The translations under genes were made by a program, and so were the position numbers. 64,000 bases of DNA from Cephalotus follicularis (taxonomy: Eukaryota; Streptophyta; Magnoliopsida; Oxalidales; Cephalotaceae), in contig BDDD01001368.1 in NCBI GenBank assembly GCA_001972305.1, positions 124,001 through 188,000 on the forward strand, given 5' to 3'. How positions within the stretch are numbered: position 1 is the stretch's first letter; the number at the start of each line of letters is the position of its first letter. Shown piece after piece: positions 1 through 10,314 of the stretch. The notes beneath the pieces were generated by a model that saw only the letters and a program-made list of their open reading frames with translations, did not search any database and was not told where the DNA came from.

Positions 1-760
1 CAATTGAACTTTCAACTCCTTCAGTTCGGCAGGAGCCATTCGGTACAGTGCTCTGGATATTGGAGCAGTTCTAGGCAATAATTCAATGCTGAACTCTATG
101 TCCCTCTCCGGTGGCAATGAAGTGAGTTCATCTGGAAACACATCAGGAAAATCACATACAACAGGCACTTGTTCAATACTGGGCATACCTTTCGTATGAT
201 CAATCACATACGCCAAATAGCCCTCGCATCCTTGCTTGAGATATTTCTGTGCTCGTGTATATGAAATGATCAGAGTAGTAACATTCTTCTCTCCGATAAA
301 TTTGCACTCCGTCCCATCTTGTAGGTAAAATGTCATCATCTTGTTGTAACAATCAACACAAGCATGATGTACATACAGCCAATCCATCCCCAAGATTACA
401 TCAAAATCCCGGATAGGTAACACTATCAGGTCAGCAGACAATTCACTTCTAGATACTATGATCTCACAGTCCTTCATAACAGTATCAGATAAAAGACAAG
501 TACCCGCAGGAGTACTCACTTCCAAAACATATGGTAGTCTAGAAGTAACACCATGCAACTTGCGAGCAAAACTAGATGCAATAAATGAATGTGTCGCACC
601 AGGATCAATCAACACATGAGCTAATATGCCAGATATGTAAATAGTACCTCCCACAACAGTAGTAGATTCTGGCACATCATCTTTAGATAAGGTGTAGACC
701 CTACCTTTTACAATCCCCTTTCAGGTGTCTCTCCGTGGTTGAGCCGCTGCAACACTACCA
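1..760 (-). pseudogene. pol: Protease and start of reverse transcriptase (C0 pol, cut by window edge)
   Basis: The minus-strand frame is open from about 718 to the window edge. It contains a retropepsin-type aspartic protease with the active-site stretch LIDPGATHSF near 590-620; the catalytic Asp is kept and the usual Ser is Pro. It continues through IRDFDVILGMDWL near 390-420, a strongly conserved gypsy motif. It then reaches DVFPDELTSLPPER and YRMAPAELKELK near 1-120, which mark the entry to reverse transcriptase. Upstream, a TGA near 718 interrupts the gag-protease join where relatives read GKGIVKGR. In the living family the protease cuts the Gag-Pol polyprotein. The RT core is outside the window. 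Confidence 0.88.
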
Positions 761-1868
761 CTAGCACCAGCACTCCCCTGTTGGCCGCGTGCTTGATCCC
801 TCATCATCGGGCAGTTAATCACCATGTGATCTTGTGAACCATATCTCAAACACTTCCCCATCTTCTTCCAGCATTCGGTCTCATCATGATTCTGACGACC
901 GCAAAAAGCACATCCACTTGCATTCTGCTGGCTGTTTCGGCCAGGTGTCCTTGATCATGTGCGTCGAGAACCACCTTGCCCTCTGTTATTAGATCTGGTG
1001 GACTTAGCAGGATTATTACTTCCCTGCCCCTGTGACTGTACGGCCCTCAATTGATTAGTACGAGTCCGTTCTGCCCTTCTCTCATTCGTGTCAGCCTCTA
1101 AGATCATGGCTCTCTCAGCAACATCAACAAAAGTGGTCAACTGCAACAACAACAATTTAGACCCGATGTCTGGTCGAAGGCCTTTCAGGAACCTTCGATC
1201 ATCTGTACTTCACCCTCCACAATATAAGATGTTTGTCTTGCCAGCTCCACAAATCTGGTCTGGTACTGAGCTACCGTCATATCTCCTTAGCGTAACTCCA
1301 TCAACTCTGTCTCCAATCGATCACGCTCAATCTGCGGCACACAAGCATCAAGAAACTCGGACTGGAATCTGTCCCAAGTCCTGTCAAGTCCACGGGCTTC
1401 CCATTTTGCTTCAGTTCTCTCCCACCAGTAAGTTGCCTCGCCCCATAGGCGGTACATAGCAAAACTGAATTTCTGATCATCGGTGCATTCCAGAACATCA
1501 AATATTTTCTCCAAGTCTCTTATCCACCGTTCGGCAACCGTAGCATTCAGTTCCCCATTGAAAGTCGGAGGATTCTGTCTCATGAACTGCTTCAAATCTC
1601 TGCCAAAACCACCGCCATGGCAAGCGTCAGGTGCTTGCTGATATGCCCGGTTAGTCTCATACATTTGCCGGATCTGTTCCATGTTCGCTGCATTTGCTTG
1701 CATCTGCAGTGGGAAAAAATCAGCCGGGTTATCAAAATTACTCCGTTCGTCATGTGCTGGAGGGACATTCACTCCTTCATTCTTTTGCGGAACATTTTTA
1801 GGTACTGGCAGAGCATTGATCCCCTCGTCGGCTCTACGCCTTCCCCTCCTCCCTCTTCGGAGATCCAT
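760..1868 (-). pseudogene. gag: Gag with zinc knuckles (C0), one stop and one frameshift
   Basis: The minus-strand frame begins MDLRRGRRGRRRADEG at 1868, shortly after the primer binding site. It carries the retrotransposon Gag core with FMRQNPPTFNGE, AERWIRDLEKIFDVLEC and ATYWWER, and runs to a TAA at 1287-1289, probably an old CAA. The frame continues after the stop (GDMTVAQYQTRF), and a one-base shift near 1190 moves it to RFLKGLRPDIGS. A CCHC knuckle of spacing CX2CX4HX4C lies near 870-905. A second knuckle follows in which the second Cys is Tyr (CLRYGSQDHMVINC). Gag forms the virus-like particle shell and binds RNA. The same Tyr occurs in C1, so it is a family trait rather than a fresh lesion. 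Confidence 0.88.
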
Positions 1869-1958
1869 TCAGTTTCCTATATGGAATGACATAATCATTA
1901 GGAAACAATTAAGTCAAATTTCCGAGAAACTTATCCCAGCTTAGCATATATGGAATAT

Positions 1959-1970
1959 GCTCTGATACCA
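1959..1970 (-). other. Primer binding site, initiator-Met tRNA (C0)
   Basis: The minus strand reads TGGTATCAGAGC three bases after the LTR end. It is complementary to the 3' end of initiator Met tRNA, the usual primer of chromoviruses and copia elements. It marks 1974 as the inner edge of the 5' LTR. Confidence 0.93.
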
Positions 1971-3168
1971 TGCTGTCACACCCTGTTATTTCCCAATCAC
2001 GTTACGTTAAGACAAGCATATGTGGTGATATCAGTAACAAGCATAAGAATAATAATCCAGCATTCTCATAACAAATCAAATACATAAGCGAAAGCAGTTA
2101 AAACTGGATTATAGCATAAGTCATCTGCACGCATCCCATACTACGTACGGGTACAATTTAACAATATCCTTAACATAAGGAGAATACAAAAGTACACGGA
2201 GTGTGATCCGTTCGATACAATACAAATTACAGTACATCATAACAAAATAACAACCTTAAATCGAAAGTAGAAGCTCTCCAAGCTTCAGCAGTAACTCCGG
2301 TCTCTTTGCTTAATCTGAAATTGCAGGGGGGTTAGCCGTTGTCCTCACTTGTCTAACTAGGAAGATAATGCATGCTAAGGAATATATGAATGCAACATGT
2401 ATGACAGTTTATATTAAAAATAACATTTCAATGCCAATATATAAGCAAACATGCCAAGTGTCCATAGACAATCCATATGCAAGAATACCGCACAAAGGGT
2501 ACAATCAATCAGTCCAGTGGTTTGTCCAAAGACCAGTATTGGGCTCAAGACGTCGCTAACCCCTAGCCTACGTCGAGCCACCTAGCTATCACCCCAATTT
2601 GGCTGATTATAGGAGGTAAACAGTGCTTCCGACATTTAGCGGGCAGATAACAGTGCACGGTCTGCGATGCAGATCAGTATGGTGAATAAGCACTAGCCAA
2701 CTCCTGGCACGTAGGCTCACCGCCCTAATCAGTGATATCTTCCCATCACTCGACCACGGTATGCATAGACAATCAATCAGTCAATTCAGTTCAATGATAT
2801 TACATATATATATGATATGCAATATAAGATGTTTTCTTTGGAAACATATAACATTTCAGTGATCGTACATCTCATATGAGGAAACGAGATCAGTACAGTA
2901 GGGGTTTCCAGTTGGAAACAAAACAGTAGGTGATAAAACAGTAGGTGATAAATCAGTAGTTTCTTGTAAATAATAGTGTTCATTTGGAAGTGATGGTTAA
3001 ACCATAAATTGTGCATATAGCACATAGTTCGTTCGATCGTTGCAATATAAGTAGTTGCAATGTTAAATAACATCAACACAGTATATACTATACAATGGTT
3101 GCATATACAATTCAATAACAGTACAAGACAGTAGCAATTCAATCAATATTATGCAATTTAACCCAGGA

Positions 3169-3283
3169 CAGTCGACTACCCTCAAGAATAGTCGATTGCA
3201 TTGGTTGAGTAGTCGACTGCTTTGCCTTAGCAGTCGACTGGATTGGGTTGAGTAGTCGACTGCCATGAAGAGCAGTCGACTGC
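3169..3283. repeat. Cluster of CAGTCGACTG palindromes in the C0 LTR (first cluster)
   Basis: About six copies of the ten-base palindrome CAGTCGACTG, or versions with one change, occur in about 115 bases, spaced roughly 15-25 bases apart. The spacer text differs, so only the motif is repeated. Confidence 0.85.
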
Positions 3284-4308
3284 TTCTGCCCAGAAAATGT
3301 AGGCAGTAGCAGTTTGTATGCAATGCAATGTCCAATTTGACACATGCAATCATACAGAAAATAATATACATGATATGCATAAAATATCTCCCATAACATA
3401 TCACTACCCCTACCTCAAAAGCTTATCCCAAGATCAATTGGAATGATCTATCTCTTTGAGTTTCCAAAGTCCTTCTCCAACAATCTTTTAATTCCAGCAA
3501 GATTACTCTATACAGTACATGCATTAAGGTTCAGTCATTAACCAGGAGATTAACTAGTTATCCAGATGCAATGCTACTTCAACAGTAGCTTATAACTAGT
3601 TCCTTAAGTCTTAAACTTCCATTATCAATACTTTACTATTATTCACTTCTACTTCTAGTAACCACCACGTTTCATGTTACAGAAGTGTATATGTGTTTAG
3701 CCAGTATACACATGCTTAGAGACAATTATAGCAGCAACCCTAATTGAATCATAGGCCTATTAACAATTCTCTAAGCTTCATTTCCATATTTCCTACTCCT
3801 TTTCAATATCAATTCTAATCCCATTTAAAGATTGTTAACTTTAAACATTAACAGAAGATATTGAACATCCTCCCAGTTTACACTATCATTACAATAACAG
3901 TAAGTTCGAATTTAGAAACTTACCAAGAGTCCAAAGCTCCAATCCACCTTCTTTGAGCTCTCTAACCTTCTAATGCAAGCTCTCAATAATCCCAGCAACT
4001 CTCCTCAATATACAGTGTTTCTAACACTCATCTCACAACTCAACAGTTGATATAAGCCTTGAATTCACCAGAGTTCATTTACTCAACTTTCTCACATTTC
4101 CCTCTCTCTCACATGCACCTCTTTCTCACCTTTCTTTCTTTTGATTCTTGCAGGTTGCAGGTCTGCAAGTTGCAGAGGGAATAGAGGACATGCAAGCATG
4201 GCTTTTTGCATGCTCTGGCAGCTCCTGTCTCGTGTGACACCTGCCCACCATGCAATCTCCTCTTTGTTCAGTTTAACAGGCATGCACAGACACCTGTTTT
4301 GTACCGAT

Positions 4309-4438
4309 CCAGTCGACTGGATGGATTGGCCAGTCGACTGTCCACAACACTCATCAGGCAGTCGACTGCTCCCCTGTGACAGTTGGCTGCCCCTTCATAC
4401 ACCAGGCAGTCGACTTCCCCCCTGTGGTAATCGGCTGC
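4309..4438. repeat. Cluster of CAGTCGACTG palindromes in the C0 LTR (second cluster)
   Basis: Four good copies of the AGTCGACT motif and two decayed ones (AGTTGGCTG, AATCGGCTG) lie in 130 bases. They are about 1 kb from the first cluster in the same LTR. Confidence 0.8.
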
Positions 4439-4607
4439 CAAGGGCTGTTTTAGGGTTTCTTAGCTTGTTACTTCACCAATTGTACATCCATTCATCCCAA
4501 GCAATTACCAAACACAATTTGTTAATAAGTGGACATTAAATTCAAATGAGTGCACATTTTAATAATCAATATTATAATGTACACGAATTGAATTTGCAGT
4601 TATTACA

Positions 4608-4667
4608 ATCCTCATCTGTTTTGACCTTAGAGAATCTCGGGACGAGATTTCCTTAAGGAGGGGAGGA
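4608..4667 (+). pseudogene. Last codons of pol and polypurine tract of element A2
   Basis: The stretch matches the end of pol seen in H at 34436-34492 and, on the other strand, in A1 at 14496-14560. The marker is TCTCGGGACGAGATT followed by a purine-rich AAGGAGGGGAGGA that abuts the LTR. Such a polypurine tract primes plus-strand DNA synthesis. Everything upstream in A2 is separated from it by the C0 insertion. Confidence 0.82.
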
Positions 4668-5304
4668 TGTAAGCCCCGAAAAAAAACAATTATAATTTTT
4701 TACTAAGAATAATATTGTGGAAATAGTGCATTTGAGGTTTATTTTAATCGCAGATGATATTGTGATACATAGTATAATTCTTTTATGAATTAATGTAGCC
4801 AAGTAACATTAAATAAGTGAGGGAACAATAATATACATGGTATCATATGGGCCCAAGCTTAAATAATCATTGCAAAACGCCAAAGTCGGCTATGCTTTTT
4901 GCCTTATTAAAACGCTGAGCTCGTGCAAATGCAGAGAAAGAGAGGGCACGTGATATCGAAGAGTGAGATATTGGGAGAGAAAAGAAAAGGGGAAGAGAGA
5001 GAGAGAGAGAGAGAAGAGGAGTTTGGCGTCTTCACCTCTCGGACTCGCCTCCTACAATTGAAGAAACGGCGGAAGAACTAGCAAGGCAGGAGAGGGAACG
5101 ATGCAGGCAGAGGCAGCAAGCACGCCTTAATGACGGTGATTCCTCTTTCCCCTCCTCTTTATCGTCTTTTTCTTCCCCCTGAATGCCGAAGCTTAGAGCT
5201 TCCATTCGGTGACACCCATTTCTATCGCCGAAATTGATACAGGAGAGGAGCTTGGAATTGATGCCACTGGAGCTTTGAGAAGCTGACTGTCGACGATTCG
5301 ATAG
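4668..5304 (+). mobile_element. 3' LTR of element A2, first part
   Basis: The LTR starts TGTAAGCCCCGAA directly after the polypurine tract. Only about 640 bases remain before the copia LTR D1 interrupts it. A tail with the usual end of this LTR group (GGGGCGTGACA) is at 10315-10966. I infer that the two pieces are one LTR with an internal deletion, because both are in the same orientation and no other start or end is available. The piece contains an AG microsatellite and no gene. Confidence 0.72.
4994..5014 (+). repeat. (AG)n microsatellite
   Basis: About ten AG units lie in a purine-rich stretch of the A2 LTR. Confidence 0.9.
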
Positions 5305-5420
5305 TGTTGACGGTTTAGTCTCAATCCTAGTTTTGATGATAACATGTTTGCATCTAAAAAAGTTCACTTAATGTGCAAGATGTTAGAAAGATTCACAAAA
5401 GGCAAAAGACAGTTGTAAAG

Positions 5421-5702
5421 AAAAGACATCGACGTCTTTGAGCTGCCAAAGTTACAGGCCACCTTTGAAGAAAGACATCGATCCCTTTCGAAAAAGACAT
5501 CGACGTCTTTGAGCTACCAAAGTTACAGGCCACTTTTGAAGAAAGACATCGATCCCTTTCGAAAAAGACATCGACGTCTTTGAGCTACCAAAGTTACACG
5601 CCATTTTTGAAGAAAGACATCGATCCCTTTTCAAGAAGACATCGACGTCTTTAGTGCAAAAAAATTACAGGTCGATTTTGAATAAAGACATCGATCCTTG
5701 TA
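5421..5702 (+). repeat. Four tandem 71-base units, each with ACATCGACGT and ACATCGAT motifs
   Basis: The motif GACATCGACGTC recurs at 5425, 5496, 5567 and 5638, exactly 71 bases apart. Each unit has one full palindrome, a linker containing AAAGTTACAGGCC, and a GACATCGATCC half. The fourth unit is more diverged. Further single motifs follow to about 6000. Confidence 0.93.
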
Positions 5703-6093
5703 TGTGAAGACATCGATGTCCAACAAAAGACATCGATCCCTTTCCTTCGACATCGATGTGTTTGAAGACTCAACTGCAAAATCCAGAAAAGACATCGATC
5801 CTTCAAGAAGACATCCATGTGATTCTCATAACCTCAAATGCTTGGATACATTCCCAGAAAAGACATCGACGCCTATAAAAGACATCGATGTCTTTTCAAA
5901 TTGTTTGACCTGGGAATTAAGGAATGGCTAGTTAACCCACTTGCAATGGGTAGTAACAGACAAAGACATCGACTCCTTTCAAAAGACATCGATGTCTTTA
6001 TCTCAGCAGGCAGAAAAACAGAGTTGCATCAACACATCATTTTTATATCTTAAATTCCCAAGATTTATGCAACGGCTACAAAGACTTTTTTGT

Positions 6094-6104
6094 CTATATA
6101 AAGG
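6094..6104 (+). promoter_or_regulatory. Probable TATA box of the D1 LTR
   Basis: CTATATAAAGG lies about 340 bases before the LTR end. D2 has CTATAAAAGG at the matching place (16055-16064). The conserved position supports a promoter role; no transcript evidence is available. Confidence 0.6.
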
Positions 6105-6432
6105 AAGATCCAAAACCTTCAAAAATATAAGAGAGACAACAATCAAGAAACAAAGAATTCAAGCATTCTAGTAAATCTCATTCCACAAAGCTCAAGTGGT
6201 CTAAAGTGTTCTCAAAAAATCTTCACAGCTCTATCCTTTGAGTTCTTCCTTGTGATTCCAATTGTGTTCTGTATTATAAGCTAGATAAAACCTATTGAGA
6301 GGTTATTTTGTAAACACATTTACAAACACTTGAAAAAAAGGTGAATCCTCTAAGGTCTTGAGGTCAAGGTCTTGTGATTGAGTTCAATCACTAAAGTTGT
6401 CTCTTGTATATTGCAAGAGTTGCTTTTTCAAT

Positions 6433-6444
6433 TGGTATAAGAGC
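6433..6444 (+). other. Primer binding site of D1 (one mismatch)
   Basis: TGGTATAAGAGC differs by one base from the initiator-Met primer site TGGTATCAGAGC and follows the LTR end by two bases. Only the stub to 6481 remains of the D1 interior. Confidence 0.8.
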
Positions 6445-6627
6445 GCTTAACCTTATTTCTTAATTGTTAGAGGTTGCAAAGTGTAATGCCCGGGGTTTTC
6501 GTTAACGTGTAATGTTGCATTTCTAATGTAATTTTATACGTTGAGTGAATGAGAATTGTGTTTTGCACCTTTGGTGTGTTGGAAGTTGCAAGAAAAAGTG
6601 TGTTGGTGTGTTTTTCTACAGGGGGCA

Positions 6628-7743
6628 GCCGACTGCCACAGGGAGGCAGCCGACTGGACTCCCCTGATGAAGGCGACAGCCAGCAGTTGTGAGGAAGTAG
6701 CCGGCTGGTGGGAGTGTTGGCAGAAACAGTCGACTGCCAAGTCATGGCAGCCGACTGCCAGGCGCCAGACTGCCCACGTGCTGTCAGCCTTAAAGTGATA
6801 AAAGTGGGAGTTTTGGCTTATTTGGGCAGATGGTAGAGAGAGGGGCCGGGTTCCACTCTTAAAAACACAACTCTCCTTCTCCAAATCTCCATCTTCCTCA
6901 GCGATTAAAGAGTGTTTGGGAGAAGAGAAAGTGGAGTGAAAGTGTGAGTGTTGTGGGTATACGGAGCTTGGTGTTGAACCGTGGACTTGGAGGCTTAGGC
7001 AGTGGAGGAACCGGACCTGTGGAGGCTGCCGGACGAGCTTGGGAGTGCAAGGACCTCGGATCCGGGACTTAAAGAGGTGGATTGCAACTCCTAACTTGGA
7101 GTTCTAAGGTAGGTGAAAGCTATGATTGTGATTTAAAGTCATTTATAATGATGTTCATGAGTGAAACGCATGTGTTATACTGTGATAAAGCATGAATATG
7201 TATTGTGGTGATAGTGCTTTGTGGTTTGAGTGGTTTAATGTGGATTGGAGTGTGTGATTTCTGCTATTTTTGGGTACTGCCCGCAAGGGTAGTCGACTGT
7301 CCAGGGAGGACAGCCGACTGTCCGAGGACAGCAGTCGACTGTTCATGAGGAACAACCGACTACCCATGGAAAGCAGCCGATTATGCATTGGAGCCAGTCG
7401 ACTGCTCGTGCCTAGAATTGCAGGTTGCTTCCTATTGATTGAGTAGCCGACTGCCAAAGGAAGGCAGCCGACTGTGGGTGGGACAGCCGACTGTTCTGGG
7501 TAACAGCTGACTGTCCACGTGTCACTCTACCTGGACTTGCTGAGGTGGAATGCTGGGACAAGTGGCGACAAAGGAATGTGTATGGACCAGCCGACTGCCT
7601 GGAGAGGGTAGCCGATTGCTAAGTGAGGGACCAGTCGACTGCAAAAGAGGGAAGCCGACTGTTGGTCAAGGACAGCCGACTGCCAAGGAGGGCAGCCGAC
7701 TGTTGGTTAAGGGCAGCCGACTGCCAAGTGAGAAACAGCCGAC
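6628..7743 (+). repeat. One-strand array of CAGCCGACTG motifs (GCCGAC cores) in E1
   Basis: By eye there are 13 GCCGAC hexamers, at 6628, 6649, 6750, 7313, 7446, 7467, 7486, 7590, 7654, 7675, 7695, 7716 and 7738, plus ACCGAC at 7355. All are on the plus strand and most sit in the frame CAGCCGACTG. About five interleaved copies are the palindromic CAGTCGACTG form. RCCGAC is the core of the CRT/DRE element bound by DREB/CBF factors in plants. Whether these copies act as such is inference. Confidence 0.88.
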
Positions 7744-7964
7744 TGGTTGGGACTGTTTTGCATTGTGAGCATATGTGTGCATCTTGTGCCGTGATAAACT
7801 GTATTTCAAATTGGTTATTGATGATTGTGAAACATTTTACCCCTTTTGGAGGTGCAAACATGATTTCTATAAATCATTACTTTATGTGAAATGTACGTTT
7901 TGAGAGATATATATATTTTCGAAAGATTGTGAAAATGACTTCCACAACCTTGTGAAAACGCGCC

Positions 7965-8100
7965 CCGAATATGTGATCCCCGACCTCCAACGCTTCAGAT
8001 CTGCCCTTTCCAGCGTCTGACCGACGACCGCGCCTGACAGACACGCGCCGGCCAGCGGCGGCGCGTGAGCCCACGCGCGACAGTCTGTGACAACACGTTT
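7965..8100. other. CpG-rich island inside E1
   Basis: About 135 bases are strongly GC-rich with many undecayed CpG and GCGCG steps (for example GACACGCGCCGGCC), in contrast to AT-rich sequence on both sides. E2 has no equivalent. It could be a captured fragment or an LTR-internal regulatory segment. No motif identifies a source. Confidence 0.55.
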
Positions 8101-9539
8101 CAGACAGTTTTTCCGACTCCGTTCTCCGCATAGGTGTGATCCATTCCAGTTCTGCGATGTGATTATGGCTCTGTGCTCCGTTTCGACTGCTTTCGGTAAA
8201 ATTTGAATTCTACTTCGTTAAATTCCTTTGAATTATGTATTTCTGTAAATGTTTCTACGATTTTATGAGCTGAACTGGTTTTATGATTCGAAATTGAATG
8301 ACCTAGATTACTGCTTGAATTTGGTGAATTCAAAATTATGTTTAGATATGGTTTCTGCAAATTGGACTTAGCAAACCTATTATTATCTTATATGGTCATG
8401 ATCAGTGTACAATGACCCATAAGTTGAGGTCTGATTTTATTTTAAGTCCTTATGAGAACGATTTTATTTCTGTTAGATATTTGCAACAACCGAGGAGTGG
8501 TCTAGAGAAGTCTCGATACATATTCTTGAGGTTGTTTTGGTGATTGCATGAGGTACAGATGTCCTTCTTTCTGATTTTATTTGAGATAATTTCAGATTCT
8601 GTATTTGGTATGGATCTCCTTTCTTGGTTATCATCGATCGGTTTTTGATTGAATAAAACCTGTTTTATTGCCTAATGGATATGTACGAACACTATCACTC
8701 TTTGGCTATCTGATTTTATCGAACGAAAATCAGCTTTGTTTTTATGCTATGTTCTTTCGGTTTATGAACTCGGTTATGTTTTATATTTTGATACGTCCCG
8801 AAAAAAAAAGTCAGTTTTGGCATTTTGCTAAATTGAATGTTCCTGACTTTAATCTTTTGTTATGATACGTTATGATATGTTATATGTTATGATCATCTCG
8901 CTTATGGTGGGAAATAAATGAGTTGATACTCCGATTATGAAATGTATGTTACGTATATGGTATCGTTTGATGATGATTTTTGAATATGTCTTGAAAAAGC
9001 ATATTTTATGTGTTTTTAAATTGATTTTGATAAATCAATGTTTTGGAAATGATTAAAATATTGACTATTTGTACCCACCTATGGGGCATACCATAGGCAT
9101 GTCGTAGGCCTGGCACGGGGACATGACACTTCCGTAGCAGTGTGATTAGTCTACGGCCCCTCTGAATGTTATGAATAAATCCCATGAGGTGGATTTATGG
9201 ATCCGTTATGTATGATAGAGGCCTATGAATCGATTATAGTATATGGCATACGTGATGAGTTATGCAATATGTGATATGATATGTTATGAGAATTGATATG
9301 TGTAGTGCCGTACACTTCAATTCTACTTGGCATGTGGAATTAGCTACTCCCTTGCCTATATGTGTTTCGATATGTGATATGTTATGTGGCTCAGTATGGA
9401 ACTTATATTTTGAAAGGTTTTGTGTATGTTTTGAAAGTTATGGATTTGATTTTTATGAAAGTTCATATGTGACTTCAAAGAATGTTTAAACTAATTTATT
9501 GCTTAAGATTTCTTTTTGGAGCTAACTTTTGAAATCTTA

Positions 9540-9900
9540 CTGCTTTCAAATTATCGTTTATCGTTTATCGTTTACTATTTTGTTTTGTTCCGTAGTCTAT
9601 TTGTTTCATACTATTTAGAAATTGTTTTCTTTTGTTCCATAAATTGTTCTATTCTGTTTCGGAAAGTGTTTCGTTTCGTAAAATGTTTGTATCGTATAGT
9701 GTTTGTTTCAGATACTGTATTGTGCATGATATTGTTTTGTTTCGGATAGTGTTTCATTTTGTAAACTGTCTTGTTTCGGATACGATTTTGATTACGTATT
9801 GTTTTGTTCGTAAACCGTTCTGTTTCGATTCGTATATGTTTTGATTCGTAATTATGTTGTTTCATAATTGATTTGTTTCATAAACTGTTCGTAAACTATT
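9540..9900 (+). repeat. Degenerate TTTCG-type low-complexity repeats in E1
   Basis: The stretch is built from loosely repeated pieces such as TTTGTTTCG, TATCGTTTA and GTTTCGGATA in varying order. No unit is strictly periodic. Open frames here on both strands (for example 9516-9749 and 9611-9865) are products of this bias and not genes. Confidence 0.7.
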
Positions 9901-10314
9901 TTATGATTATATATCCGTACTGAGGTTTGCTCAGGCGCGTTTTGTTTTTTTACCATGCTGTAGGTTTTCAGGGGCAGCATGGGCATGTGTGATTAGAGGA
10001 ACACCTTTGACTTGAGCATTTCTTAGGAGATGATTCTTTTAGTAATGTAATTATATGATTTTCAGACTATGATTTTTGGACTATGTTATGTTATCAGATT
10101 GTGTTTAGACCATCACGTGTTAACTTGGAGATTTAAATTTCTTATAGGCAGCCATTGATTTTGAACTCAAGATTTTCAATTGTTAGTATATTTGAAGGAG
10201 TATTATGTTAATTTGGATTAAGATTAAGATTTTTGACATGTTTTTAGCTCTGTTTTGTGTGACACACCGATCCTGAATCGGGAGTGATCTCGGTTCCGAA
10301 TCGGAGGTGTTACA

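Larger units (their letters stand above)
1..1973 (-). mobile_element. Element C0: internal region (gag to start of RT) of a Ty3/gypsy chromovirus-like element
   Basis: This is the 5' part of an LTR retrotransposon read on the minus strand; the rest of pol lies beyond the left edge. The order is primer binding site, gag with zinc knuckles, protease, then the linker that leads into reverse transcriptase, as in Ty3/gypsy. The initiator-Met primer site and the similarity to C1 (46271-56400), which has a chromodomain-like pol end, suggest a Del/Tekay-type chromovirus. Lesions are few: two in-frame stops and one frameshift. The element was inserted into the pol tail of A2, whose sequence resumes at 4608. 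Confidence 0.9.
1974..4607 (-). mobile_element. 5' LTR of element C0
   Basis: The LTR is bounded by TG and CA: the minus strand starts TGTAATAACTGC at 4607 and ends GGGTGTGACA at 1974, next to the primer site. Its length is about 2.63 kb, in the range of Tekay-type LTRs. It holds two clusters of AGTCGACT palindromes and no credible gene. Short open frames at 2786-3404 and 4092-4539 are chance frames with no family motif. Outside the LTR the sequence passes at once into A2 pol, so the expected target duplication begins ATCCT at 4608; its partner is beyond the left edge. Confidence 0.85.
5305..6430 (+). mobile_element. 5' LTR of Ty1/copia element D1 (Sirevirus-like)
   Basis: The LTR begins TGTTGACGG and ends CTTTTTCA just before a degenerate initiator-Met primer site, so it is a 5' LTR. 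It is homologous to D2 (15319-16599), which is preceded by the AAAAAGGGGGAGAT polypurine tract common in Sirevirus-type copia elements. A TATA box lies near 6094. The first half is a tandem array with ACATCGACGT palindromes, and single motifs continue to about 6000. Only about 50 bases of internal sequence survive before E1, so D1 has no coding capacity here. Confidence 0.82.
6482..10314 (+). mobile_element. E1: long solo-LTR-like copy of the E family
   Basis: The segment starts TGTAATGCCCGGGG and ends GGTGTTACA. Its right part matches E2 (18589-20817): both carry ATCCGTACTGAGGTTTGCTC and a CTCCCTTGCC...CTCAGTATG stretch. At 3.83 kb it is much longer than E2 (2.23 kb). The excess lies mainly in the motif array, a CpG-rich island near 8000 and AT-rich sequence after it. 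No gag or pol is visible. The flanks do not form a target duplication (CAAAG on the left, GTCAG on the right), so one end was altered by deletion or recombination. Short frames such as 7877-8131 have no family features. Confidence 0.75.

Noticed and set aside
1959-1970. tRNA gene suggested by a match to initiator-Met tRNA
   Set aside because: Only 12 bases match, placed at the LTR edge. This is a primer binding site, as at 23465, 32217 and 53641.
5032-5367. A 111-codon minus-strand frame near 5032-5367
   Set aside because: It crosses the join between the A2 LTR and the D1 LTR, so it is an accident of insertion.
5421-6000. CRISPR-like look of regularly spaced palindromic repeats
   Set aside because: Repeats are short, degenerate and inside a plant LTR. 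The spacers are themselves repeated in the 71-base array, and no cas-like gene or leader is present.
9516-9865. Phe/Tyr-rich frames that resemble membrane proteins
   Set aside because: They arise from TTTCG/TGTTT low-complexity sequence in E1 and are open on both strands.
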